From positions 1 to 64,000 of the forward strand of contig NZ_JAHRXF010000016.1 of assembly GCF_019104725.1 (NCBI RefSeq): a stretch of DNA of 64,000 bases. Reading direction: 5' to 3'. The notes beneath the pieces are model-generated. The model saw only the letters and a program-made list of their open reading frames with translations, searched no databases and was not told the DNA's origin. A program made the position numbers and the translations under genes. This DNA comes from Streptomyces corallincola. GTDB lineage: Bacteria; Actinomycetota; Actinomycetes; Streptomycetales; Streptomycetaceae. Below are positions 33,943 to 42,483 of the stretch, piece by piece. How positions within the stretch are numbered: the first letter of the stretch is position 1; each line of letters opens with the position of its first letter.

Positions 33943-35016
33943 TCATCTCTTCCGTACGACGACGAAGTCGGCGAGCGCCGCGAACGCGTCGCGCACCCGG
34001 TCGGGCATGTCCACGGCGTCCAGCGCGTCAAGGGCGACGCGGTGCTGGCGGCGTGCCTCCTCGGCGGTCCATTCGCGGCCCCCGGCCTCCTCGATGAGGG
34101 CGGCGCGGGCGGCGAACTCGGCCTCGGAGAAGTTCTCGAAGTCGCTGCTCTTGGCGTCGGCGGCGAGCATCTCGCCGAGCCGCTCGGAGGCCGGGCCCCC
34201 GGCCGCGAGGGCGGCGACCACGGGCAGCGACTTCTTGCGCTGGCGCAGATCGCTCCAGGTCTGCTTGCCGGTGGAATCCGGGTCGCCCCAGATGCCGAGC
34301 AGGTCGTCCACCGCCTGGAAGGCGAGGCCGAGGTGGTGGCCGTAGCGCTCCAGGGTGTCGGCGGTGCGGTCGTCGGCGCCGCCGAGGACGGCGCCGATGG
34401 AGCTGGACGCGGCGAGCAGGGCGCCGGTCTTGTTGCCCTCCATCTCCAGGCACTCCGCGACGCTGACCCGGTCGCGGTGCTCGTAGGAGATGTCCTGCGC
34501 CTGACCGTCGATCAGGGCCCGGGTGGCGCTGGTGAGCCGCCGGGTGGCGCGGCCCGCCTCGACGGTGCCGAGCTCCAGCAGCACCTCGTTGGCGAGGGCG
34601 AACAGGGCGTCACCGACCAGAATCGCCTGGGCGGGGCCGTGCACCTTCCACACCGTGTCGCGGTGCCTGCGCTGCTCGTCGCCGTCCATCAGGTCGTCGT
34701 GCAGCAGCGAGAAGTTGTGCACCAGCTCCACGGCGACCGCGCCGGGCACGCCGGTCTCGGGGGCGGCGCCGGTGACCTCGGCGGAGAGCACCGCGAGGGC
34801 GGGACGCACGGCCTTGCCGCCGTCGCCGTCGGCCGGGTTTCCGGCAGCGTCGATCCAGCCGAAGTGGTAGGCGGCGACGGTGTCCATCGGAGGGGCCAGC
34901 CGGTCCACGGCCGCGCGCAGGACCGGTGCGGCCAGGGTGCGCCCGCGCTCCAGGAGCGCGGTCACGTCCACCTCGGCTCTCCGGGCGGGCGTCGGGGCCG
35001 GGGGAACAGTGGGCAC
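33943..35016 (-). CDS. Polyprenyl diphosphate synthase (FPP/GGPP type)
   Basis: The 357-residue trans-prenyltransferase has the first Asp-rich motif DDLMD at residues 107-111 and the second as AVDDLLGIWGD around residue 230, typical of actinobacterial farnesyl/geranylgeranyl diphosphate synthases. It chain-extends dimethylallyl diphosphate with IPP and supplies the precursor for HpnD. The start is a GTG encoding MPTVPPAPTPARR after AGGAG at five bases. Exact chain length (C15 or C20) cannot be read reliably. It sits between hpnE and shc. Confidence 0.9.
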   Translation of the reverse strand: MPTVPPAPTPARRAEVDVTALLERGRTLAAPVLRAAVDRLAPPMDTVAAYHFGWIDAAGNPADGDGGKAVRPALAVLSAEVTGAAPETGVPGAVAVELVHNFSLLHDDLMDGDEQRRHRDTVWKVHGPAQAILVGDALFALANEVLLELGTVEAGRATRRLTSATRALIDGQAQDISYEHRDRVSVAECLEMEGNKTGALLAASSSIGAVLGGADDRTADTLERYGHHLGLAFQAVDDLLGIWGDPDSTGKQTWSDLRQRKKSLPVVAALAAGGPASERLGEMLAADAKSSDFENFSEAEFAARAALIEEAGGREWTAEEARRQHRVALDALDAVDMPDRVRDAFAALADFVVVRKR

Positions 35017-35075
35017 AGTCTCTCCTCTTGTCGCGGTACCGGGGGTGCGCGGGGCTGCCGCGTACGGTTGGGCCG

Positions 35076-36593
35076 TCACCGGGCACCGCCTCGCGGGGCG
35101 CCGGTGGCCTGCGGCTGTCGGCCGGGGGTGCGGAGGTGTTCCGCGAAGTCGGGTCCGGGGGCGGGACGGGCCGTCGCGTCGGCCGTGTAGAGGCCGCGCG
35201 GACGGGCTCTGCCCAGCGCGCCGAGGGCCGCGTCGGCGGCGGACACCCCGCTGCGGACGGCGCCCTCCATCGTCGCGGGCCAGCCGGTGGCGGTCCATGC
35301 CCCGGCCAGGTAGAGGCCGGGTTCCCGGGTGCGGGCGCCGGGGCGGAGCCGGGCGGTGCCGGGTGCGGGGGCGAAGGTGGCGGTGCGTTCGCGGGTGACG
35401 AAGAAGTCCCGTACCTCGGCACCCCGCGCGCGGGGCAACAGCCGCTCCAGCTCCGGCAGATACCGCTCGCGCAGCTCCGCCACGGGGGTGTCGATCTCGC
35501 CCTGTGCGGCGGACTGGGACAGCGCCAGATACTGGCCGTCCGTCAGCCCGGAGGCGTGGGTACGGTCGAACACCCACTGCACGGGGCTGCCGAGGGCGGC
35601 GAAGAACGGCCGGGTGAGCACGGTGCGGTCGTAGACGACGTGCACGTTGAGGATGGGCGCGGTGTCCAGCTCCAGCAGGCGCTCGGGGGCGTCCAGCGCG
35701 CCGGGCGGCAGCAGGGCGTGCGCCTCGCGCTGGGGTACGGCGAGGACGACCGCGTCGGCGGACCTCGTCCCGCCGGGAACCCGAACGCTCCAGCCGCCGT
35801 TCTCCTGGGGGGAGACGGAGGTGACGCGTGTACGGACCTCGGTACGCACGCCCGCGGCGTCGAGCGCCCTGCGGGCCAGCCGGTCGTGCAGTTCGCCCAG
35901 CGGCACATGGGCCCAGCCGATGTCGGCCGCGCCCGGGTCGGACAGCAGACCGGTCTTGAACACCATCGCGGCGAGTGCCAGCGAGGCGTCGCCCGCGACC
36001 GCGTTGAGCGTGGCGACCCCGACCAGGTCCCAGAGGGCCTCGACGGCGCGCGCCGACTGGCCGTGCGTGGCCAGCCAGCCGCCGAAGTCCTGTGCGTCGA
36101 GGGCCGGATCGGCGAGGTCGAGACGTCTCAGCGCGAGTGCGGCGCGGCCGACGGCGGCGCGCTCGGCGAGCGAGAGGTGCGGGTAGGCCGCGAGGCTGCG
36201 GCCGAGGTGCAGGGGCACGGGCAGCGCGTCGCGACGCAGCCGCCCGAGTCTGCGCCCGGCGGGCCGTCTCGGGTCGAGAACGGGCACGTCGAGACGATCC
36301 TGCAGCGGGGCGAGCGCGGCCGCGCCGATCCGGTCGAGGAACCAGCGGTAGGCGGTGCAGCAGCGCAGGTAGACGTGCTGGCCGTTGTCCACGGTCAGTT
36401 CGCCGCGCCGGAAGGAGAAGGCGAGGCCGCCGAGCCGGGGCCGGGTCTCCAGCAGGGTCACGGCGAGGCCCGCGTCGGCGAGGGCGAGCGCGGCGGTGAC
36501 GCCCGCGAGGCCGCCGCCGACGACGACGGCACGCCGGTGCCCCTCCGGTGTGTCCTCACCGGACGCCTGTGGGTGGCGTGGCCCCTCGCTCAT
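35076..36593 (-). CDS. hpnE: Hydroxysqualene dehydroxylase (HpnE)
   Basis: The 505-residue FAD-dependent amine-oxidase-like enzyme carries the dinucleotide motif VVVGGGLAGVTAALALADAG near residue 30 and the C-terminal FAD motif LYLAGAWTATGWPATMEGAVRS (abbreviated GAWTATGWPATMEGA). With HpnC and HpnD it completes the three-enzyme bacterial route to squalene by reducing hydroxysqualene. The start MSEGPRHP follows a GGGGAAGGACGC-like site. It is preceded by hpnD and followed by the polyprenyl synthase gene. Confidence 0.93.
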   Translation of the reverse strand: MSEGPRHPQASGEDTPEGHRRAVVVGGGLAGVTAALALADAGLAVTLLETRPRLGGLAFSFRRGELTVDNGQHVYLRCCTAYRWFLDRIGAAALAPLQDRLDVPVLDPRRPAGRRLGRLRRDALPVPLHLGRSLAAYPHLSLAERAAVGRAALALRRLDLADPALDAQDFGGWLATHGQSARAVEALWDLVGVATLNAVAGDASLALAAMVFKTGLLSDPGAADIGWAHVPLGELHDRLARRALDAAGVRTEVRTRVTSVSPQENGGWSVRVPGGTRSADAVVLAVPQREAHALLPPGALDAPERLLELDTAPILNVHVVYDRTVLTRPFFAALGSPVQWVFDRTHASGLTDGQYLALSQSAAQGEIDTPVAELRERYLPELERLLPRARGAEVRDFFVTRERTATFAPAPGTARLRPGARTREPGLYLAGAWTATGWPATMEGAVRSGVSAADAALGALGRARPRGLYTADATARPAPGPDFAEHLRTPGRQPQATGAPRGGAR

Positions 36594-36738
36594 CGTGCGT
36601 CCTTCCCCGTGTGCCGCGCGTGCTGGATGAACGGTGCACGGTCGGCCGTCGCAGTCAGGGACGCCACGCCGGTGCGGAGGGTTGCCCTTCGCATCCGGCG
36701 CCCGCGCGCCGCGGGGTCGGCAGGGTCTACGCGGTCCA

Positions 36739-37689
36739 TCAGGCGCGCCTCCTGACGGGCCGCCGGGAGGCGTGCCGGGTGTCCAGGCCGGAGAGTCCGC
36801 GCACGGCGACGTACGCCTTCTCGTGTCCGGGGAGCGAGACCCGGCCGCGCAGCACGGCCTCGGGGTCGCGTTCGATACGGTCCAGCAGGCGGCGGTAGAT
36901 ACCGGCCATCGCGGCGACGCAGGCGCCGCTGCGCCGGTCCAGCATGGGCAGCAGCCGGTAGCCCTCGGCGAACAGGGCGCGGGCGCGCCGTACTTCGAAG
37001 TGGACGAGCCCGGCGAAGTCGGAGCCCGGCGGCGGGGTCGGACCGGCGAACCCGGCCGAGCAGCCGAACTTGGCGAGGTCGTCGGCGGGCAGATACGTAC
37101 GGCCGCCCTCGGCGTCCTCGCGGACGTCGCGCAGGATGTTGGTGAGCTGGAGGGCGAGGCCGAGGGTGTCGGCGTACTCGGGGGCGCGTTCGGCGCCGCG
37201 CGCCCCGCGTTCGGTGCCGAAGACACCGAGCGAGAGGCGGCCGATGGCCCCGGCGACGCAGCGGCAGTAGACCTTGAGGTCGTCCCAGGTCTCGTAGGTC
37301 TCGCCGCGCAGGTCCATCTGGACGCCGTCGATCAGCTCGTCGAGCCCTTCGAGCGGGATCGGGAAGACGCGGGCGGCGTGCGCGAGGGCGACGCCCACCG
37401 GGTCGGTGTCGTCCTCCGCGACCTCACCGGCGCGGACCCGGGCGAGCAGGGTGCGGGTCTCCTCCAGCCGGGCCACCTTGGCGTCGCCGGGCAGGTCGCC
37501 GTCGCCGATGTCGTCCACGCGCCGGGAGAAGGCGTAGAGCGCCGACATGGCGCGGCGCTTGGCGGACGGCAGCAGGCGGATGCCGTAGGCGAAGTTGCGG
37601 GCCTGCTGCCCGGTGACGGTCTCGCAGTAGCCGTAGGCGGCGAGTACCGGCGCGGACGCGTGTGGTACGGACTCCACGGTCCGGATCAC
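36739..37689 (-). CDS. hpnD: Presqualene diphosphate synthase (HpnD)
   Basis: This 316-residue squalene/phytoene-synthase-fold enzyme shows RRVDDIGDGD (first Asp-rich motif) around residue 56 and ILRDVREDAEGGRTYLP (second) around residue 188. As HpnD it joins two farnesyl diphosphates to presqualene diphosphate. Its GTG overlaps the hpnC stop (GTGA) for coupled translation. It pairs with hpnC and hpnE. Confidence 0.94.
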   Translation of the reverse strand: MIRTVESVPHASAPVLAAYGYCETVTGQQARNFAYGIRLLPSAKRRAMSALYAFSRRVDDIGDGDLPGDAKVARLEETRTLLARVRAGEVAEDDTDPVGVALAHAARVFPIPLEGLDELIDGVQMDLRGETYETWDDLKVYCRCVAGAIGRLSLGVFGTERGARGAERAPEYADTLGLALQLTNILRDVREDAEGGRTYLPADDLAKFGCSAGFAGPTPPPGSDFAGLVHFEVRRARALFAEGYRLLPMLDRRSGACVAAMAGIYRRLLDRIERDPEAVLRGRVSLPGHEKAYVAVRGLSGLDTRHASRRPVRRRA

Positions 37690-38582
37690 CCCTCTCCTCG
37701 CAGGGTCGTGCCCACCTCGCGCAGCAACTGGACCTTGCCGGGGCGGGGCGGGCCGGGAAGTACGTCGTACGCGGCGGCGGCGATCGCGCCGACCGCCGCC
37801 CTACCCCCCGCCACGAACCCCGCCAGCAGCAGCTTCAGTCTGCCGTGGACGCTACCCACCAGGGGGGCGCCTTCATTCAGCAGATCGCGGGCGCGTTGCG
37901 CTTCGTACGCGACCAGGGCGCGCACCGACGCGCCCGTGGTTTGCGCGGCGAGGTCGGTTTCGGTGACGTGGAACCGCTTCATGTCCTCGGCCGGGAGGTA
38001 GATCCGGTCGCGGGCGAGGTCCTCCGCGACGTCCTGGAGGTGCTCCACGATCTGCAGCGCGGTGCAGACCGCGTCCGAGAGGCGGACGCGTTCGGGGGTG
38101 GAGGTACCGGTGACGGCGAGGACGAGGCGGCCGACGGGGTTCGCGGAGAGTTCGCAGTAGGCGAGGAGGTCCTCGTAGGTCTCGTAGCGGGCGACGAGCT
38201 GGTCCTGGCGGTTGGCGGCGATCAGGCCGTGGAACGGCTCGGGGGTCAGACCGCGACCGCGCACGGTCGGCTGGAGGCGGCGCAGCAGGGGGTGGCGGGG
38301 GGTGCCGTCGAAGACGCGGGCGAGGTCGGCCTCGAAGGCGTCGAGCAGGCCGTGCCGGTCGGCGGCGTCGGCCTCGGAGACGCCGAGGGCGCGGGCGTCG
38401 GCTCCACCGGGGGCGAGGTCGCCGTCGCCGATGTCGTCCACCAGGCGGGCGAAGCCGTAGACGGCCATGAGGTCGGCGCGCCAGGCACGGGGCAGGAAGA
38501 AGGGGGCCACGGGGAAGTTCTCGCTCGCGGCCTTGTCCAGGGTGGCGCGTTCCAGTCCGGGCGCCGTACCGCTTCCCGTCAT
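37686..38582 (-). CDS. hpnC: Hydroxysqualene synthase (HpnC)
   Basis: The 298-residue paralog of HpnD has RLVDDIGDGD around residue 45 and HLQDVAEDLARDRIYLP around residue 170. HpnC converts presqualene diphosphate to hydroxysqualene. It is the first gene of the hopanoid operon; its ATG overlaps the stop of a possible 21-residue upstream ORF. The C-terminus overlaps the hpnD start. Confidence 0.94.
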   Translation of the reverse strand: MTGSGTAPGLERATLDKAASENFPVAPFFLPRAWRADLMAVYGFARLVDDIGDGDLAPGGADARALGVSEADAADRHGLLDAFEADLARVFDGTPRHPLLRRLQPTVRGRGLTPEPFHGLIAANRQDQLVARYETYEDLLAYCELSANPVGRLVLAVTGTSTPERVRLSDAVCTALQIVEHLQDVAEDLARDRIYLPAEDMKRFHVTETDLAAQTTGASVRALVAYEAQRARDLLNEGAPLVGSVHGRLKLLLAGFVAGGRAAVGAIAAAAYDVLPGPPRPGKVQLLREVGTTLRGEG

Positions 38583-38644
38583 CGCGCGCTGCCCGGGGCG
38601 GGGACGGCACGTGCTGCGCTGAGCCGGGGAGTTTCCGTAGCCAT
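38579..38644 (-). CDS. Possible leader peptide upstream of hpnC
   Basis: A 21-codon frame beginning MATETPRLSAARAVPAP ends in TGA overlapping the hpnC ATG (ATGA). Its start lies about 11 bases after GGGAG. If translated it would couple to hpnC and could act as a leader. No homology is claimed; GC-rich DNA readily makes such frames. Confidence 0.3.
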   Translation of the reverse strand: MATETPRLSAARAVPAPGSAR

Positions 38645-38950
38645 TGCCGTCACATCTCCCGTTCTACACTGCCTACCCAATACACACTATTTCGGACACG
38701 CCGCCCAGTCCTGCGCAGGGACTCCGGCGGAGGGTGTCGCGCATTATCGCCCCACTTGCCGCTTTACGGGACCGCTACAGCTTACGTTGTACAACGCAGC
38801 GTGGTCCGCCGGGGTGTCCCGCACGTCACAACAACACGTCGATCGCCGTCAAGATTCCTGAGCCGACCGGAAGTTGACACCCTTTTTCCCTGCGGCACTC
38901 CCCCTTTCCCCCTGCGGCACTCCCCGCGGCCCTCCCCCGCGGCACGGCGA
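38645..38950. promoter_or_regulatory. Upstream region of the hopanoid operon
   Basis: This is part of the 416-base gap between the hopanoid and envelope-polymer operons. The AT-rich zone at about 38655-38700 (TACACTGCCTACCCAATACACACTATT on the plus strand, abbreviated key part CCAATACACACTAT) is the best candidate for the hpnC promoter. A second AT-rich stretch at 38750-38800 contains the palindromic GTTGTACAAC. No gene is supported. A 13-base direct repeat TGCGGCACTCCCC occurs near 38891 and 38912. Confidence 0.45.
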
Positions 38951-38982
38951 CGGCCCCGCCCGGAGCGTTCCGGACGGGGCCG
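38951..38982 (-). terminator. Terminator of the envelope-polymer operon
   Basis: Thirteen-base stem (CGGCCCCG core) with a G-U wobble on the minus strand and a 6-base loop, 17 bases after the ABC ATPase stop codon. Confidence 0.75.
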
Positions 38983-38998
38983 CGGGGTACGTCGTCGG

Positions 38999-39799
38999 CT
39001 ACTTGCCGGTGAACTTCTCGTACTCCCCGAGCACCTCTTCGGTGGGCCCGTCCATGCGCAGCTCGCCGCGCTCCAGCCACAGGACGCGGTCGCAGGTGTC
39101 GCGGATGGACTTGTTGTTGTGGCTGACCAGGAAGACCGTACCGGCCTCCTTGCGCAGCTCCCGGATACGGGCCTCGGAGCGCTTCTGGAACTTGCGGTCA
39201 CCGGTGGCCAGCGCCTCGTCGATCATGAGGACGTCGTGGTCCTTGGCGGCGGCGATGGAGAACCGCAGCCGCGCGGCCATGCCGGAGGAGTACGTCCGCA
39301 TCGGCAGCGTGATGAAGTCGCCCTTCTCGTTGATCCCCGAGAAGTCCACGATGCCCTGGTAGCGCTCCTTGACCTGCTCACGGGACATGCCCATCGCCAG
39401 GCCGCCCAGGATGACGTTCCGCTCGCCGGTGAGGTCGTTCATCAGGGCCGCGTTCACGCCCAGCAGCGAGGGCTGGCCGTCGGTGTAGACCTTGCCGCTC
39501 TCGGCGGGCAGCAGACCGGCGATGGCCCGCAGCAGCGTGGACTTGCCGGAGCCGTTGGACCCGATCAGGCCGATGGCCTCGCCGCGCCGGGCGACGAAGG
39601 AGACACCGCGCACCGCGTGCACCTTGCGCACCCCCCGCTCGTCGCCGCGCCGCAGGATGCGGCTGAGCGCGGAGGTCGCGCTGCCCTTGCCCGTCCTGGC
39701 GCCGTTGACGCGGTAGACGATGTGCAGTTCGTCGGCGATGACCGTGGGACGCGGGTCGCGGTCCCGTACGAGGTCGCGCTCAGGGGTCTGCTCAGCCAC
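38999..39799 (-). CDS. ABC transporter ATP-binding protein, TagH/polysaccharide-export type
   Basis: This 266-residue ATPase powers export of a wall polymer or lipid-linked glycan. Walker A is GSNGSGKST near residue 75, the signature is SSGMAARLRF, and Walker B is VLMIDEALATGD. It lacks the C-terminal sugar-binding domain of some WzT proteins, as in TagH. It overlaps the permease by 8 bases and ends the operon before a terminator. The substrate is inferred from the upstream genes. Confidence 0.9.
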   Translation of the reverse strand: MAEQTPERDLVRDRDPRPTVIADELHIVYRVNGARTGKGSATSALSRILRRGDERGVRKVHAVRGVSFVARRGEAIGLIGSNGSGKSTLLRAIAGLLPAESGKVYTDGQPSLLGVNAALMNDLTGERNVILGGLAMGMSREQVKERYQGIVDFSGINEKGDFITLPMRTYSSGMAARLRFSIAAAKDHDVLMIDEALATGDRKFQKRSEARIRELRKEAGTVFLVSHNNKSIRDTCDRVLWLERGELRMDGPTEEVLGEYEKFTGK

Positions 39800-40724
39800 G
39801 GCCGTACCGCTCCTCAGCCTTCCAGAAGTACACGAAGCCGCCCACGAAGAAGACCACGGCCCAGCCCAGCGCGATGCCCCAGACGTGCGGGGGCAGGTTC
39901 TGCGCGGCGCCGTAGCCGTCGATCAGGGCGAACCGCATCAGGTCCATGTAGACGGCGGCCGGGTTGATCTGGAGCAGCAGCTTGGCCCACTCCGGGCGGT
40001 CCTTGAGCATCCCGGAGATGGAGAACATGACACCGGAGGCGTACATCCAGGTCCGCAGCAGGAACGGCATCAGCTGCGCGAGGTCGGGTGTCTTCGCCCC
40101 GGCCCGCGCCACGATCAGCGCCAGCCCGGTGTTGAACAGCAGCTGGAGCAGCAGGATCGGGATGATCAGCAGCCACGACATGCCGGGGTAGTTGCCGAAC
40201 CCGATGGCCACCAGGAACATCACGATCAGCGAGAACAGCAGCTGCTGGAGCTGCTGGAGCGAGAACGAGATCGGCAGCGCGGCGCGCGGGAAGTGCAGCG
40301 CGCGCACCAGGCCGAGGTTGCCGGAGATCGCGCGGACCCCGGACATCACCGAACTCTGCGTGAAGGTGAACACGAAGACACCGGTCACCAGGAACGGGAT
40401 GTAGACGTCCTTGGACATGCCCCGGCTGGCGTGCAGGATGACGCCGAAGATGAAGTAGTACACGGCCGCGTTCAGCAGCGGGGTCGCCACCTGCCAGAGC
40501 TGGCCGAGTTTGGCCTGGCTGTACTGCGCGGTCAGCTTCGCCTGGGAGAAGGCGATGATGAAGTGGCGCCTCCCCCACAGCTGCTTCACGTACGCGCCGA
40601 GCGAGGGGCGGGCGCCGCTCACCGCGAGCCCGTACTTGGCGGCGAGGGCCGCCGGGGTCAGTCCCTCGTCGGGCGACGGGGCCGCGCTCACCGCGACACC
40701 TCCGTCATTGGTTCTCTCACTCAC
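39792..40724 (-). CDS. ABC-2 type permease, TagG/polysaccharide-export type
   Basis: The 310-residue ABC-2 membrane permease has about six transmembrane segments (for example AVYYFIFGVILHASRG, LLIIPILLLQLLFNTGLALI, AQNLPPHVWGIALGWAVVFF) and a hydrophilic N-terminus ending YVKQLWGRRHFIIAFSQAKL. It resembles TagG/RfbD exporters of teichoic acids or O-antigen polymers. The GTG start lies 100 bases past the glycosyltransferase gene in the same operon, and the 3' end overlaps the ATPase gene. Confidence 0.9.
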   Translation of the reverse strand: MSERTNDGGVAVSAAPSPDEGLTPAALAAKYGLAVSGARPSLGAYVKQLWGRRHFIIAFSQAKLTAQYSQAKLGQLWQVATPLLNAAVYYFIFGVILHASRGMSKDVYIPFLVTGVFVFTFTQSSVMSGVRAISGNLGLVRALHFPRAALPISFSLQQLQQLLFSLIVMFLVAIGFGNYPGMSWLLIIPILLLQLLFNTGLALIVARAGAKTPDLAQLMPFLLRTWMYASGVMFSISGMLKDRPEWAKLLLQINPAAVYMDLMRFALIDGYGAAQNLPPHVWGIALGWAVVFFVGGFVYFWKAEERYGRG

Positions 40725-40825
40725 AGGCGGATGCTCTCGTCGTCGGGTCCGTCATGTTCGTCGTGCGCGCTGTCCGGGTCCCTCCCCCGGCGCGCCGCGC
40801 ACGTGGACCCGCAGGGTCGAGCTTG

Positions 40826-41698
40826 TCAGATGACGGGCGGCCGGCCCAGCCGGGTGAGCCGCCAGACCGTGCGCCACCGCATGGGGCGCCGGGGTCCGCA
40901 GGGGGCGGTCCAGCCCTCCTTGAAGCCGCCGAACCATGCCTTCAGCGCCGGTCCGGACGGGCGGCGCGCCAGGGTGAGCAGCAGCCAGACCCCGAGGTAG
41001 ACGGGGACCAGGAGGGCGGGGAGGTTGCGCCGGGCCAGCCAGACCCGGTTGCGGGCGACCATGCGGTGGTAGACCGCGTGCCGGGAGGGGGCGGTCGTCG
41101 GGTGGTACAGCACCATGTCCGACCGGTAGTCGATCATCCACCCGGCGTCCAGGGCACGCCAGGCGAGGTCGGTCTCCTCATGGGCGTAGAAGAACTCGTC
41201 CGGCAACCCGCCGACCTGGGCGAAGACCGCGGTGCGGACCGCGTTGGCGCCGCCGAGGAAGGTGGTCACGCGGGAGGAGCGCATCGGGTCGGCGGCGCGC
41301 AGCCGGGGCACGTGCCGACGCTGGGTCGCGCCGGTCTCCGGGTCCGCGATGCGGAAGCTGACGATGCCGAGCCGGTCGTCGTCCGCGAAGGCGCGGCGGC
41401 ACAGTTCGGCGGTGTCGTTGCGGGCGAGCAGGCCGTCGTCGTCGAGGAAGAGGAGGACGTCCACGTCCCCTCCGCCGGGGCCGAACGCCTGGATGCCGAC
41501 GTTGCGCCCGCCGGGGATGCCCAGGTTCTCCGGGAGTTCGACGGTCCGTACGCCCTCGGGGACGTCCGGGACGGGCGATCCGTTGCCGACGACGACGACC
41601 TCGACCGGGTCGCCGTCCTGCTTGGCGACCGAGTCGATGAGCGCACGGAGTTCGTCGGGGCGGTTGCCCATCGTGATGATGACGGCGCCGATCTTCAT
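40826..41698 (-). CDS. Family 2 glycosyltransferase
   Basis: A 290-residue GT-A glycosyltransferase: MKIGAVIITMGNRPDELRAL opens the nucleotide-sugar fold, DVDVLLFLDDDG supplies the metal-binding DDD, and EFFYAHEETDLAWRAL is the ED-type catalytic region. A C-terminal hydrophobic stretch (LLVPVYLGVWLLLTL) suggests membrane association. It likely adds a sugar to the polymer or lipid made by this operon. It starts six bases after the preceding CDP-alcohol transferase. Confidence 0.88.
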   Translation of the reverse strand: MKIGAVIITMGNRPDELRALIDSVAKQDGDPVEVVVVGNGSPVPDVPEGVRTVELPENLGIPGGRNVGIQAFGPGGGDVDVLLFLDDDGLLARNDTAELCRRAFADDDRLGIVSFRIADPETGATQRRHVPRLRAADPMRSSRVTTFLGGANAVRTAVFAQVGGLPDEFFYAHEETDLAWRALDAGWMIDYRSDMVLYHPTTAPSRHAVYHRMVARNRVWLARRNLPALLVPVYLGVWLLLTLARRPSGPALKAWFGGFKEGWTAPCGPRRPMRWRTVWRLTRLGRPPVI

Positions 41699-41703
41699 AC
41701 CGC

Positions 41704-42483
41704 TCACCTCAGCCTGCTGGACGCGAGGATGGACACCAGGTGCAGCAGGGTCTGCAGCAGGGCGATCCCGGCGAGGACGGCGGTGCCGAGCCGGGTGAAG
41801 AACAGGTCGCCGCGGATCTGGTCGATGACCGCGAGGACCAGGATCAGCAGGGCGGCCTCGATGCCGAGGATCAGCCGGTGGAACTTGAGCGCGGCGGCGG
41901 CCCGGCGGGCCAGCGCCATGCCGGAGGAGCGGGGCTCGGCGGCGGACTCCTGGACGACGGCGAGCCCGGCCTGGTGGCGGGCGACACCGACGAGGTCGGT
42001 CTCGGCCTTGATCAGGATCGCGCCGAGCGCGGCCAGGGTGCCGAGGAACGCCCACAGCCAGTCGATACGGCCGCTGCCCCACAGGTCGGCGGCGCGCAGG
42101 CCGAGGCCGACCAGGACGGCCGCGTCGGTGAGGTAGGCGCCGACCCGGTCCAGGTAGACCCCGCCCAGCGAGTACTGCTTCTTCCAGCGGGCGACCTCGC
42201 CGTCCACGCAGTCCAGCAGCAGGTAGAGCTGGGTGGCGAGGACGCCGAGCACGGCGCCGGTGATGCCGGGCACCAGCAGCGCCGGTGCGGCGAGCACACC
42301 GCAGACGGTCATCAGGTACGTGAGCTGGTTGGGCGTGACCCTGGTGTTCACCAGGTAGCGGTCGATGCGGAGGGACACCTCGCGCATGTAGAGGCGTCCC
42401 GCCCAGTGCTCACCGCTGCGCCGGTCCTTCACCCCGGCGGGGTGCACGACCGGGCGGAGTTCAGCTACCGATGGCCTTGACAT
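41704..42483 (-). CDS. CDP-alcohol phosphatidyltransferase family protein
   Basis: A 259-residue polytopic enzyme. The CDP-alcohol phosphotransferase signature D-X2-DG-X2-AR-X8-G-X3-D-X3-D is visible as DCVDGEVARWKK with YLDRVGAYLTD. Several hydrophobic segments follow. Such enzymes transfer an alcohol-phosphate from a CDP-activated donor to an acceptor. Alcohol identity is unknown; the neighbouring dehydrogenase suggests a glycerol-phosphate-type group. It overlaps the dehydrogenase gene by 23 bases. Confidence 0.87.
   Translation of the reverse strand: MSRPSVAELRPVVHPAGVKDRRSGEHWAGRLYMREVSLRIDRYLVNTRVTPNQLTYLMTVCGVLAAPALLVPGITGAVLGVLATQLYLLLDCVDGEVARWKKQYSLGGVYLDRVGAYLTDAAVLVGLGLRAADLWGSGRIDWLWAFLGTLAALGAILIKAETDLVGVARHQAGLAVVQESAAEPRSSGMALARRAAAALKFHRLILGIEAALLILVLAVIDQIRGDLFFTRLGTAVLAGIALLQTLLHLVSILASSRLR

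Noticed and set aside
33831..34031. 67-codon N-terminal extension of squalene-hopene cyclase
   Set aside because: It has no ribosome-binding site and overlaps the polyprenyl synthase gene; the MTATTDGS start matches the usual family length.
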